Shown: positions 37,040 through 47,510 of the stretch, piece after piece
How the letters are laid out: the number at the start of each line of letters is the position of its first letter
How positions within the stretch are numbered: position 1 is the stretch's first letter
NCBI GenBank assembly: GCA_031383555.1
Contig: JANMZR010000116.1
Location: 1-53,169, forward strand
Direction: 5' to 3'
Origin: JANMZR01 sp031383555
Lineage (GTDB): Bacteria > Bacteroidota > Bacteroidia > Cytophagales > Spirosomataceae
Length of the DNA stretch: 53,169 bases
The notes under the pieces: generated by a model
What the model saw: the letters and a program-made list of their open reading frames with translations, nothing else
What the model was told of the DNA's origin: nothing
Database searches by the model: none
Position numbers and translations under genes: made by a program

Positions 37040-38013
37040 TTACCAATGCATAATTATCAACCCAGGTGCACCATAACCACTATTATTTGTATTATTAAAT
37101 CCTACCCCACCTCCACCACCTGGAATAGACCCATCACCACCTGTAGAGTTACCTCCTGAGCTCAAGAATGAACTGGTTGGCATTAAATAACTAACTTGAA
37201 CTCCATACCCGCCTTTTCCAAGATAGGAATCACCTCCATTTCCTCCTTTAATAACTCTTCTAAATTCGGTTGCCCCAGATTGTTCAAAGCTTACATTTGA
37301 CTTTTTTCCCTTTCCGCCAGTTATAAACTGAATTAATCCTGATACTTCGGAATATAAAAAAGATATACTGTATGTGCAACTATTTAGACCTCTACTCACA
37401 CCATAGTCGGCACCTGATGGGGCAACTATTCTACTATCACCAGCCATTAAAGAATTACTAGTTCCGCCTTTACCTACTGTAATTGACAATATTTCACCTG
37501 CAATTACAGGAAAAATTATACTGGCAAAATCACCTGCAGCACCACCCCGAGGTAAAACAGACATGGCATCACTTATTGGTGTTGTCAGAATACCGCCATG
37601 ATTACCTCCAGCCCACATTTCGACCCATACTTTATTTACTCCAGCTGGTACTGTAAAAGTATACGATTGTGAAGATGGTTCTAATAAATTAAAAACCGAA
37701 TGAAAAGATCTAGACCTTGGAAAACGGGCATACAAACCACTTGCTGTATTATTACCAGTCAAATTTTGCCAACCAGCACCGTTGAAATAACTCAAATTGG
37801 CATTTGCTTGGTCATAAACCATTAGACCAGCTGCCGGGCTCGCAATGGATGAAGCTGGTGAGGTAACTCTTGGTAAAAGTAAACCCTTATTAGCTGATTT
37901 CACATCTAACTGTGCCGAACTATGAGGTAAGGTTCCATCAGAATTGACTCCTAATTGTGCGTTAATTGTTAAAAAAGAGTAGGTAAGAAAATAAGTAAAA
38001 TATATTTCAACAT
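37040..38013 (-). pseudogene. Secreted glycine-rich surface protein, frameshifted in its signal peptide
   Basis: From the ATG at 38013 the frame reads a signal-peptide core (MLKYILLIFLPTLF) and then meets TAA. One extra T in the T6 run (plus-strand A6, 37971-37976) would continue it as LTINAQLGVNSDGTLPHSS and join the 287-residue open frame, which otherwise has only a GTG start inside the conserved LDVKSANKGLLLPRV segment. The restored protein has 324 residues: a signal peptide, a domain common at the N-terminus of Cytophagales surface proteins (IASPAAGLMVYDQANANLSY), a beta-rich middle and a glycine-rich C-terminus (GGDGSIPGGGGGVGF). Without the shift it could not be exported. It may be a pseudogene, a slippage-switched gene or a sequence error. 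Function is unknown. Confidence 0.75.
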
Positions 38014-38115
38014 ATAATTATAAATTAAAATTTATCCTAAAATAACATGTCGAGATTAATTTTCAAGGAAAAATACATTAAGCGGTTAATTAAATCAAAA
38101 AAAGGACCCGAAATT

Positions 38116-40122
38116 CTATTCAACCATAATAATCGAATGCACCTCCAATTTTGGAACTACTAAATTGGCTATTCCATTTTTATAAATAAATTTTAAAGAA
38201 AGATTTTCGGGTTGCTGAACTATCTTTTTTTGTGCTTTTTCCAAACGAATTTTCAAAGATAAATTAGAAAGCGGTGGGAGTTCGTCAAAAGTTTGAATTT
38301 TATTTGAATTATGGTTTCCGCCCGAATTGATTAGATTAATTGCCAATTTTCCTTTCATATTATTAATTGTGGTATGCACTAATTTAGAGCCATAAACCTC
38401 CACAATTGGGTTATGAAATAATTTATTTACAATATTTTTCAAAAAATCACGTAATGCTGGGCTTTGCAAATTAAGATAACTTTGTCCATAATTAAAATAA
38501 ATTCCTGCTATTTTACCTTTTCCCAACTGTTTCATTGAAGCCGAAACCCCTTCCCCATTACGATAGTCATTATTATAATAATACTTACCAAGTACTTGTT
38601 TTTCAGCAGATAAGCTTACGTTTTGCAAAGAATCATTCACCACCGCAAGCTCATTATTTATGCTAACCCAAAATCGCTTCTTTTCCCCATCTCCCACTGT
38701 TTCAAAAGCCAATTCATTTTTAAATTGTCTGGTAGCGGCATTTCCAATAACTAAAATGTTACCTCCATTTTTAGTGTAATTAACCAGTTTTTGTTTAAAA
38801 TCTGGTGCTAAGTTTCGCATTTCTGGAATAATAATTAAAGGGTATTTTTCCAAATTCCCTTCCAAATGATGCTCAGAAAGCACTTCAACAGCATTTTGAC
38901 CGTCCATTAAAGCCTGCAAAATCCCCTTCAAAGGCATCGCAAAGCCATTTCCAAATAAGCCATGACTATATTTATTAAAATCATCCAACGAATAAAGCAA
39001 GCCAATTTGAGGAATTGCATTGGCTCCTTGTGTAAAAGGTTGTCGTTTTCTAGCAAATTCAGCAATCTCTTTCATCCTTTTCAGGTCTTGCATTTTGATA
39101 GAAAGATCATTATTTTGCGTAAAATAACATTGATATCCACCGCCAACTGCCATTATTTCAGCAGCTTCCTGATTCAAATTGAGAGCAGTTTTTGGTGCAT
39201 GATTTTCATTGTATTCTGTATTGAAGCTCCACGACATCAGGTCCCAAGGTTTTTTATATTTCTTACCTTGCGATGCCAACACTCTTGCTTCAATCAAGGC
39301 CGAATTCACCCCGTTCATTGGTGAAATATCACCCGACATAAAGTCGACATTTAGGTCGACAGGAGTTGGCATAAACGACGAAAAAGCCCAATTAGAAGCC
39401 ACCTGAAAGTTAGGTTTATAAGCATGGATTGCATCAGTATATTTAGCAACATAATTTTTAAATGATTTTCTTGCAAAAGCCCTAAATTCATCAAAATACG
39501 GGTCTTTTTGACCCTTGGGAACAGCATTTATGCCTGTTTCTTTTTTAAACTTTTCAAGTGCCAAAGGTGAATAATCGAGTACAGTTGCCCAACAATCGCC
39601 ATCAACCCAAATGCCATCAATGCCATAATCAGCAATCTCTTTAAGCTGAGGGATCATCAATTTTTCAACATATTCACTATGAACCGACGTGATTTTGCTG
39701 CTTGGTTTTCCGTCTTTGTCAATAATTGCCCATTGGGGGTTTTTCACCAGCGCTGCCTCGTCCCAAACACCAGAATAATGTACATAAAGTGCTATTCCAT
39801 GCTTTTTGGTAACTTTTCGAAATAAAGCTAGAGCATCCTTTTCAATTCGTTTTACAGATGTGCCAGCCGGTACTTTTGTTGGATATGAAGCAATACCGGG
39901 GTGGCCTTTGCAATCTACCTGAATAAAATCTGGCTTAACTGCTCTCAAAACAGAATCAATCATTCCTTCAGTGAGTGTTTTTCCAGTTAAACTATCATCT
40001 TTGCTAGCGTGTAAGTCAAAATGCAAGCCAAAAAAGCTTTCAGAACGCCTTAAAGGTTGTTTTTGAGAGAAAAGATGAAAATAAAAGATGAAAATAAAAA
40101 TTGTAATTAGTGACTTTTTCAT
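38116..40122 (-). CDS. Secreted glycoside hydrolase-like protein (TIM barrel plus C-terminal GATase-like domain)
   Basis: A 668-residue protein with a signal peptide (MKKSLITIFIFIFYFHLFSQ). The N-terminal two-thirds look like a TIM barrel related to alpha-L-fucosidase/GH42-type hydrolases: FFGLHFDLHAS, DFIQVDCKGHPG, HYSGVWDE, YGIDGIWVDGDCW and WDLMSWSFNTEYNE. Near residue 400 a Rossmann-like domain resembling the beta-galactosidase trimerisation domain follows (YPLIIIPEMRNLAPDFKQKL, NGGNILVIGNA). The catalytic residues cannot be fixed by eye; the Asp in WVDGD is a candidate. It likely acts on an external glycan. The flanking gaps (38014-38115, 40123-40246) hold no genes. Confidence 0.75.
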   Translation of the reverse strand: MKKSLITIFIFIFYFHLFSQKQPLRRSESFFGLHFDLHASKDDSLTGKTLTEGMIDSVLRAVKPDFIQVDCKGHPGIASYPTKVPAGTSVKRIEKDALALFRKVTKKHGIALYVHYSGVWDEAALVKNPQWAIIDKDGKPSSKITSVHSEYVEKLMIPQLKEIADYGIDGIWVDGDCWATVLDYSPLALEKFKKETGINAVPKGQKDPYFDEFRAFARKSFKNYVAKYTDAIHAYKPNFQVASNWAFSSFMPTPVDLNVDFMSGDISPMNGVNSALIEARVLASQGKKYKKPWDLMSWSFNTEYNENHAPKTALNLNQEAAEIMAVGGGYQCYFTQNNDLSIKMQDLKRMKEIAEFARKRQPFTQGANAIPQIGLLYSLDDFNKYSHGLFGNGFAMPLKGILQALMDGQNAVEVLSEHHLEGNLEKYPLIIIPEMRNLAPDFKQKLVNYTKNGGNILVIGNAATRQFKNELAFETVGDGEKKRFWVSINNELAVVNDSLQNVSLSAEKQVLGKYYYNNDYRNGEGVSASMKQLGKGKIAGIYFNYGQSYLNLQSPALRDFLKNIVNKLFHNPIVEVYGSKLVHTTINNMKGKLAINLINSGGNHNSNKIQTFDELPPLSNLSLKIRLEKAQKKIVQQPENLSLKFIYKNGIANLVVPKLEVHSIIMVE

Positions 40123-40246
40123 TTTTTAAAAATTTATAAAAGTATCTACAAGAATTTTACGAGTTCTACTAATTTAGTTGTGAATTCATTTTTATTCTTT
40201 TTTGGGAAAAATAAAATTAAAAAATTTAAAGCAAATAACTGACTTT

Positions 40247-43200
40247 TCATTCAAGATGTCCCCAACCTCCACCTCCAGGTGTTTCAATTACAAATCGGTC
40301 ACCAGCTTCCAAATCTGATCCATCAATTCCATTTAATTCAACAATTTCACCCGATTTTTTGATGATTTTTTGGGTGCCAAATGCACCTTTTTCGCCTCCA
40401 TTTAGGCCATATGGTGCATATTTTCTATGTTGGCATAATATTGACAATTGTACTGGTGCTAAAAATTCAATTTCTCTTATAATTCCATCACCCCCATTGA
40501 ATTTCCCTTTTCCGCTAGAATTTTTACGAATTTCAAATCGATTTAGTCGAACTGGATAGCGCAATTCCATAATTTCTGGGTCGGTAATGCGGGTGTTGGT
40601 CATATGTGTATGTACAGCTGAAGCACCATTGAAACCGTTCCCAGCACCAGAGCCACCACAAATGGTTTCATAATAACCAAAAGTTTCATTACCAAATAGC
40701 GTATTATTCATGGTACCTTGTGAGCAGGCGACAATTCTAAAAGCTTTTAAAATAGTATCTGTCAATCGTTGACTGGTTTCAACATTACCTCCTACCACAG
40801 CAGGTGCTAAGGCTGGATTATCATCGAAAATTGGGTTTAGAATCGAGTTTTCTGGAAAAATTATCTTAATATTTTGCATCAATCCTTCGTTCAAGGGGAT
40901 TGATTTTTGCAACAAAAGTCGTAAAACATAAATTACAACAGAGTTCACAATGGCTTCATTGGCATTCAAATTACCCGAATGAACAAGAGATGTTCCGTTA
41001 AAATCAAAAACACAAGCCCCTGATTTTGAAATATTTATGGTTACTTTAAGCTTTGTATTATCATCTAAAAATTCTTCCGCAGTAAATACCGATTCACCAA
41101 ATTGTTTTAATTTTTCAGTAATAATTTTATTAGAATAGCTTTGTAAAAGATTCATAAATTTTGAAACTGTTGTCAAATTATATGTCGAAACCATTGCCAA
41201 TAAAGCTTCTTTCCCACGGTTGTTAGCGGCCAAGGCAGCCGAAATATCAGCTATATTTTCTAAAACTGAGCGGGTTGGGTATTTAGCAGAAAGCAAAACA
41301 TCTTTAATTTCATCAAATCTGATTTCACCATTTTTCACCAAATAAGTAGGTTCAATCACTACCCCTTCCTCTTCCAAATTTCGTGCATTTGGAGGCATTG
41401 AGGCTGGCCTAATTCCACCAATTTCGGCATGATGGCATCGAGAAACTACATAGCCAACTAAATCATTTTGAGCAGTATAAACAGAAGAAATTAAAGTAAC
41501 ATCCGGCAAATGTGAGCCGCCATATTTGGGGTGATTAGTGATAATTACATCATCTTTTTCAATTTTAATTTTCGCTAAAACGGTACGTACACATACGCCC
41601 AAACTACCCAAATGAACAGGTATATGCGGTGCATTGGCAATCAGGCGTGCATTTGAATCTAATAATGCGCATGAAAAATCAAGTCGCTCCTTTATATTTA
41701 CTGAAAGTGACGTCCGTTGCAACATCATGCCCATTTGCTCAGCAACAGCCATAAAACGATTGGTGAACAACTCTAATTCAGCTTGCTCTGAATACTTAGC
41801 TTCTTGAATAATTTTTTCCTCCTTTTGCAAAATAGCCGATAAATTTTCATCAATGGTTAACGACCAACCTTTTTCAATTACTGTGGTAGAAAATGGATCA
41901 ATTAAAATTGCAAAACCATTAATTCTTGACCCTGACCTTAATTCATCACGAGAATAAACAGGAACCTTTTGCCATTTTCCATCTATATAGGTTTTAGTGG
42001 TCCAAACAGGTTGGGTATTTTTATTTATTATTTTAAATTCTTTCTTAGTTTCTTGTTGTTTAACTAATTGTTTTTCAGCAACTTGAACTACTATAGAAGC
42101 CAATTCAATGATAGGGTTATCATTCCAATAGCTATAAATTTTTTTATAATTTTCTTTAAAGCTTTCTAATTCCCTTTTGAAATTAATACTATCCGAAAAA
42201 TCAATTTCTAAACATGAGTCTTGCCCTTTTATTCTACATTTTAATGTTCTTTTTTTGATATAAACATTTGAATTTGAATTAATTATAATTTTAAGTTGAT
42301 TTATAACTTCAGCTTCTAATTGGCAGAAAGCATTCTGAATAAAAGGCAAATTCTGCAAATTAAATTCTCTTAAAATAGGTTTTTCACCGATTTTCTCCAA
42401 AACTGATTGAGAAATACCATAAGCCGACAATAGACCAGCGTCAGCAGGAATAAGTATTTTGTTCATATTCAGCAAGTTAGCCATAGCACACGCATGCATC
42501 CCTCCTGCTCCACCAAAGGCCACCATTGTATAATCTTTAGCATCAAAACCTTTAGCTACTGATATTTTAAGGATTGCTTCAATCATTTTTTCATTGGCAA
42601 TATGGAGGTAATTTTCTAAAATTGTATTCTTATCAGTTCTATTACCAGATGATTGCTCAATATTTGAAATAATTTCCTTGATTCTATCTTCTGCTTTTTC
42701 TGGATAAATTGGAATTGAAAAATAAGTAGTATCAAGCCGACCAAGGAGCAAATTCACGTCGGTGATAGTCAAAGGACCACCAGCACCATAGCAAGCAGGT
42801 CCAGGGTCAGAGCCAGCTGAGGCTGGCCCTACAGTTAATTTATAGCCATCAAAAGCACAAATAGAGCCACCACCTGCCGCCACCGTTTCAATTGAAAGTG
42901 CTGGACTGAATATGGTAGCAGCACCAATTGTAATTTCAGATTTCAAGTCAAAATCACCATCAAATCTGGCAACATCCGTGCTAGTTCCTCCCATATCGAA
43001 ACTAATGATTTGCTCAAATCCAGCCTTTTTTGCAATATTAACTGCTCCAACAATACCGCCAGCTGGCCCAGAAAGCAGACTATCTTTTGGAAAAAAATTA
43101 TTGCTATTTACCAAATTTCCAGCACTGGTCATTACAAAAAAAGGCTTATTTAATTTTGACTGAATGTTAGAAATATAGTTGTCAATAACTGGTGATAAAT

Positions 43201-44031
43201 AGGCATTAACCACCGTTGTTTCAGCACGAGGCACAAATTTTATTAATGAACTGAGCTGTGTTGAAACTGAAATATTTGAATTAAAAGGCTTTAATTTCTC
43301 ATAAAGCAAACTTTCATGCATTGCATTTTTATAAGAATTCTTAAAACAAATGGCAATACTTTTAAAGTCTAAATCTGCTTCATTTATTTGTTTTAAAACT
43401 TGTTCCACATTGATTGGAACTAGTATACTACCATCAGCATCAATTTGCTCATCTACTTCAATAACAGATTGATAAAGCGGTTTTGGTTTTACAATATTTA
43501 TGGCAAAAATATCTGGCCGAGCTTGGTTGCCTATTTCCAATAAATCTTTAAAACCTTTAGTTATAATTAACAAAACTTTAGCTCCTTTATGTTCTAATAA
43601 GGCATTAGTACCTTTGGTTGAGCCCAATTTAAATTCTAATGCTGGAAAAAGCTGATTTAAAGGTGTTTGAGTTAATAATCGAATAGCAAAAACTGGCACT
43701 TCTTCTTCAGTAAATAGCTCGAATGAACGTTGGGCTTGTCGAAAGTCGATTGGAATTGGTTCGGAAAGTGAAATTATTTTTAAAATTGGATTAAATGATT
43801 TTACAACAAATTTTTGTTCATTAGTTCCAATAATTCTTAAAAAAAAACCTTGGAAAAAATCATTTTTAAATGTCCAATTATCCTTTATTTTAATTCTATT
43901 GCATCAATAATTTCCACTATTTCTGATCTTAAAACAGATTTACTCAACAATTTCAATCGACTAATTTTCCCTTCTTTTTCACAAATACAATCTGTAAAAG
44001 TACCACCTGTATCTATTGAAATTTTATACAT
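40247..44031 (-). pseudogene. 5-oxoprolinase/hydantoinase (HyuA-HyuB fusion), interrupted by a frameshift
   Basis: The ATG at 44031 begins the family N-terminus (MYKISIDTGGTFTDCI) and runs 48 codons to a TAA at 43887-43885. One more A in the A4 run (plus-strand T4, 43888-43891) continues it as IKDNWTFKNDFFQG into the long frame, whose first usable start is a GTG at 43699. The restored protein has 1261 residues, the usual size for this ATP-dependent enzyme. Visible are the HyuA part (GSTKGTNALLEHKG, SFDMGGTSTDVARFDG, GPASAGSDPGPACYG) and the HyuB part from about residue 750 (HPKYGGSHLPDVTL). As it stands the ATP-binding N-terminus is lost, so the 1150-residue remainder is probably inactive. 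It may be a decayed gene or a sequence error. The exact substrate (5-oxoproline, hydantoin or acetone) is not readable. Confidence 0.82.
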
Positions 44032-44122
44032 TATTTATAGATTGTGAGTGATTGTGTGTTTGGAAGTTTGAGAGTTTATGAGTTTTTTAGTTCTCATTCA
44101 ATATTTCTTTTAAACATTTCTT

Positions 44123-44869
44123 TCAAAAATACTTCATCATCCCTTTTACCACCAACTGATGCCCTTTCTCATTCGGATGGTTCACTTGAGACATATAATC
44201 CGTTACTTTTTCGCCAGATGAAACCAACTTTTGATAAACTGAATAGTTATCTATCAAGCCTGTTTGATATTGTTTTGACAAATCGACAACCTGATCACAT
44301 ATTTTCTGTAAATCGGTTTCTTTATTCAATAAATCAACACGCTGGTCGGGTGTAGCAGTAAGTAAAATAACTTTGATATTCTTTTTCAAGGCAGCTTTTA
44401 TCATTTGTTCCCAAGCTTTACGTGATGCAACCGCACCAATACCCGTATCATTCAATGCATAATCAATAAACAATACATCAGGCTCGTGATTGAGCACTTC
44501 TTTCTTAAAACGTTTAGCTCCAAGTTGGGAATTTTCACCACCAATACAAGTTAAAATAATGTTGATTACCGCTGTTGGATAGACCTTTTTCAACTCTTTC
44601 AACAGTAGAAATGGATAGGATTCAAATGGCTTTACGTCAGGCGTTACAAAATAACCAGATGGTACAGAATGCCCGTGAAAAACGAGATTAATTGTTCGGT
44701 TTTTTGGCCATACTTTGGTTAGTTCTGCCTTTATTTCAGATAGATAATCCTCTTTTTCTATGCGTCTTTTCCTTGATATTTTATTTGCTTCTGCATCTAG
44801 AATAAAAGGCGTGAGCAATCCAGCTATTGAAACAGATTTTATAAATTTTCTTCGTAATAAGGTTTTCAT
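44123..44869 (-). CDS. SGNH/GDSL-family hydrolase with Tat-like signal
   Basis: A 248-residue exported esterase-like protein. The N-terminus has a twin-arginine pattern (LRRKFIKSVSIAGLLTPFIL), suggesting Tat export. The SGNH blocks are an atypical block I FHGHSVPSG with S68 as presumed nucleophile, GGENS (block II), ALNDTG (block III) and NHPNEKGH (block V). The usual GDS is replaced by GHS. It may deacetylate a glycan, in keeping with the neighbouring glycosidase-like gene. The gap to the hydantoinase (44032-44122) holds no gene. Confidence 0.85.
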   Translation of the reverse strand: MKTLLRRKFIKSVSIAGLLTPFILDAEANKISRKRRIEKEDYLSEIKAELTKVWPKNRTINLVFHGHSVPSGYFVTPDVKPFESYPFLLLKELKKVYPTAVINIILTCIGGENSQLGAKRFKKEVLNHEPDVLFIDYALNDTGIGAVASRKAWEQMIKAALKKNIKVILLTATPDQRVDLLNKETDLQKICDQVVDLSKQYQTGLIDNYSVYQKLVSSGEKVTDYMSQVNHPNEKGHQLVVKGMMKYF

Positions 44870-44905
44870 TTTTTCCAGGAGCTTAACCCTATTATTTTAT
44901 GTTTT

Positions 44906-44979
44906 GCCTCTTTGTCTCTTTGCCTCTTTGCCTACTCATTATATCTTTATCTCCTTGCCTCTTTGCGCCTCTTTGCCTC
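44906..44979. repeat. CCTCTTTG short tandem repeat
   Basis: Three near-perfect 8-base units (44907-44930, the middle one TCTCTTTG) are followed after a 27-base spacer by two further GCCTCTTTG units (44957-44965 and 44967-44975). The block lies between the SGNH hydrolase start and a small open frame. The units are too short and irregular for a CRISPR array. Confidence 0.7.
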
Positions 44980-45092
44980 ATTTCAAAACTCAATCCTCAC
45001 AACCAATCGGAGCACCAGGAGCCATTGCTTTTGGAGTAGTTTTTTTAATATTTTCTGGATTTTTTATTTGGTCTATCAAAAAGGATAAATGA
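44973..45092 (+). CDS. Possible single-span small membrane protein
   Basis: A short open frame ending at 45092 encodes a polar start, one clear hydrophobic helix (GAIAFGVVFLIFSGFFIW) and a positive tail SIKKDK, which would place the tail in the cytoplasm. There is no ATG; a TTG at 44973 gives 39 residues, and the frame stays open to the left through the CCTCTTTG repeat. It could be a true small protein, or the remnant of a gene whose start was replaced by the repeat. No homologue is recognised. Confidence 0.3.
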   Translation: MPHFKTQSSQPIGAPGAIAFGVVFLIFSGFFIWSIKKDK

Positions 45093-45103
45093 GCCATTTG
45101 GTT

Positions 45104-47413
45104 TTACGTTCTAGCAGTTAATTTTAACTTTTCAAAAGCCTTTTGCCAATTTGCAATAAATAATTTTGAAATGGCTTTGGTTTGGTAGGAGGCATTATCC
45201 TCTTTGCTTAGTGCCAATAAATTCGATAGAATCAATTGTTCATTTTGCATCTGAATCAATTCTTCAAAACCTGCTATTCGGCCAGATAACCTACTGTCTG
45301 TGAATACTTTGCTATAAATAATTTTCAACATTTCTGAAAGCCCAAATCCATTATTATTGGCTCCATTTATGGCCAGGCGATTGGCACGCTCCACATTGAA
45401 AAGTAATTCAATTGGTAAGGAAGCGGCTGCTTCTGCAGCTGAAAGGGCGTCAAAACTTAATCCTGTTCGTTTATTGAACAATTCTCGAGAGGGTGAGTAA
45501 CCAGCCGGTCTTGGAGGAATTAGATTTAGGATTTTATCAGATATAGCTAATTTTTGTGGGGAGATACTTTCCAAAATAGCATTCAAAGCTGATACTTGAA
45601 CAGTTTTTGGCACAACCGATACCGGTATTTGTCCATCATTTTTAATAGCAAAAGTATAGTTTTGCGCACCTATAATTTTGCAGGCTGCCTCCACTTGGTA
45701 GCGAGGCAAATTGTAGATTGGCACCAAAACATCTTCCAGAAATGCCATTGGTGCTTTTTCCTTTATATTATTTATGGAGAATTTAGCCAAAGCTATATCT
45801 CTGATTTTTAGGATATTATTAAGTTCTGAAACTGGGTCAGCACCATTATCCCAAAGATGTGCTGTTGCTGAAACTGAACCTGCTGGGCGAGCATCCTGGT
45901 CAGTAAGGAACAATAAACCGCTATCAATTGCATTTTTTAGCATCAAATTCAACTCTGCTTTTTCGTTAACCGATGGCGGAAAATCTTGGTAACCATAAGT
46001 AATTGAAACCTTATCCCATGTGCCAATTTCGTTGGTATAGGCATCAGCCAAATCTATTTCATTGTTGGCATTTAGCTTAATTTGTGGATGCGGATAATCC
46101 ATCACTGAGGCTTTATTATTAGTACTCGCTGAATAATTATGCATTAGCCCTAAAGTATGACCTACTTCATGTGCGGCCAACTGACGGAGCCTTTGCAGTG
46201 CCATTTTCATCATCTTATCATCGGCGGGTTCACCGTTTCCATAAGGCGCCAAAAGGCCTGCTGCTATTAAATAGTCTTGACGAACTCGTAAAGAGCCCAA
46301 AGTAACATGGCCCTTTATGATTTCACCTGTGCGTGGGTCAGTTACCGACGCTCCATATGACCAACCTCTGGTGCTTCTATGCACCCAATTAATCACATTA
46401 TAGCGACAATCCATCGGATCGGCATCATCTGGCAAAACTTTTACTTGAAAGGCATCACGATAGCCGGCCGCTTCAAAAGCCTGGTTCCACCAGCGTGCAC
46501 CATCTAATAATGCCGAACGGATTGGCTCAGGCGTACCATTATCCAAATAATAAATGATTGGCTTTACAGCTTCTGAAATGGCTGCTGTCGGATCTTTCTT
46601 TTTTAGCCTATGCCGAGTGATGAAATACTTCTCAATTGGCTCTGAAACTGGGGTGGCATAGTCATAATAAGATATAGCATTGAAACTACTTCTTGGATCA
46701 AACTCTCTTTTTTTGTACTCATTATCAGGTAATTGCACAAAAGAATGATGGGTACGAACGGTGATTGCTTCAACTGAAGGCGTAACCGACTGCACAAAAT
46801 AACCAGCGTCAGCTCCACCAGTGAAAGTGAGTGTAGCTTCAAACTCCGAATTCAAAGGGAAATTTTTCGTTCTATCAAAATATAGTGCTGACCTTGAGGC
46901 GTTTAATTGATAGGTTCCTTGCTTGGATTTTTTTAAGTTGTTCACAACTTCATGAGAATCTCTCAATAAAAAGTCGGTTATTTCAACTAAATAGCGCCCA
47001 TTTTCTTCTGCCTCCAGTGGGAAACCCCATAAAATTGAGGCGGCAAACGAATCTCGTACGGCTCGCTTTTCATTGGGGTCGTTTGAAATGGCCCTGTACC
47101 TATAATTAGGCTGGGTAAGTAATAATTTTTTTCCTACTTTTTCGAAAAATACAATTCTTTCGTTACCCAATTGCCCTCTATCAAGCCCTATATCATTTGA
47201 TCCCAAACCCGCTTGAAGAGAACTTACATATAAAAATTCTTGCTTTAAGTTTTTGATTTCCAGATAGATACGTGCAGACTGCTCATCTATAAAAAAATCA
47301 AAGAACCCTTCTTTTTTTGTAAAATTTTTAGTTTTCTCACTAATCGTAGTTTGGTTTTGTGCAAAAATTGAACCTGTAATTAAAAGCAGTAGAAGTATTT
47401 TATTCATGAACAT
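45104..47413 (-). CDS. Secreted zinc-dependent metalloprotease (DUF5117/DUF4953 type)
   Basis: A 769-residue exported protease. The signal peptide is MNKILLLLLITGSIFAQ; the ATG at 47413 and the one two codons later (47407) both fit. The zinc site is HEVGHTLGLMH (H415, E416, H419, H425), an extended HExxHxxGxxH metzincin-type motif. The N-terminal part has the features of this large Bacteroidota family (YVSSLQAGLGSNDIGLDRGQ, RYRAISNDPNEKRAVRDSFA). After the zinc motif come VMDYPHPQ, with a methionine that may form the Met-turn, and a helical C-terminal region. The substrate is unknown. Confidence 0.9.
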   Translation of the reverse strand: MFMNKILLLLLITGSIFAQNQTTISEKTKNFTKKEGFFDFFIDEQSARIYLEIKNLKQEFLYVSSLQAGLGSNDIGLDRGQLGNERIVFFEKVGKKLLLTQPNYRYRAISNDPNEKRAVRDSFAASILWGFPLEAEENGRYLVEITDFLLRDSHEVVNNLKKSKQGTYQLNASRSALYFDRTKNFPLNSEFEATLTFTGGADAGYFVQSVTPSVEAITVRTHHSFVQLPDNEYKKREFDPRSSFNAISYYDYATPVSEPIEKYFITRHRLKKKDPTAAISEAVKPIIYYLDNGTPEPIRSALLDGARWWNQAFEAAGYRDAFQVKVLPDDADPMDCRYNVINWVHRSTRGWSYGASVTDPRTGEIIKGHVTLGSLRVRQDYLIAAGLLAPYGNGEPADDKMMKMALQRLRQLAAHEVGHTLGLMHNYSASTNNKASVMDYPHPQIKLNANNEIDLADAYTNEIGTWDKVSITYGYQDFPPSVNEKAELNLMLKNAIDSGLLFLTDQDARPAGSVSATAHLWDNGADPVSELNNILKIRDIALAKFSINNIKEKAPMAFLEDVLVPIYNLPRYQVEAACKIIGAQNYTFAIKNDGQIPVSVVPKTVQVSALNAILESISPQKLAISDKILNLIPPRPAGYSPSRELFNKRTGLSFDALSAAEAAASLPIELLFNVERANRLAINGANNNGFGLSEMLKIIYSKVFTDSRLSGRIAGFEELIQMQNEQLILSNLLALSKEDNASYQTKAISKLFIANWQKAFEKLKLTART

Positions 47414-47510
47414 ATATTTTTTTTCATTTAAAATTAAGGAAAAATCGATGAATCTTCAACATTTTTTGGATAAGTAAAATTAAATAAGCAGTTTTAAAAA
47501 AGTTTTAATA

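Noticed and set aside
38962..39324. 120-codon plus-strand open frame inside the glycosidase-like gene
   Set aside because: It is antisense to the conserved TIM-barrel region of a signal-peptide-bearing gene and shows no protein features of its own.
44906..44979. CCTCTTTG repeats considered as a CRISPR array
   Set aside because: Units are eight bases, directly adjacent and without unique spacers; no cas genes are present.
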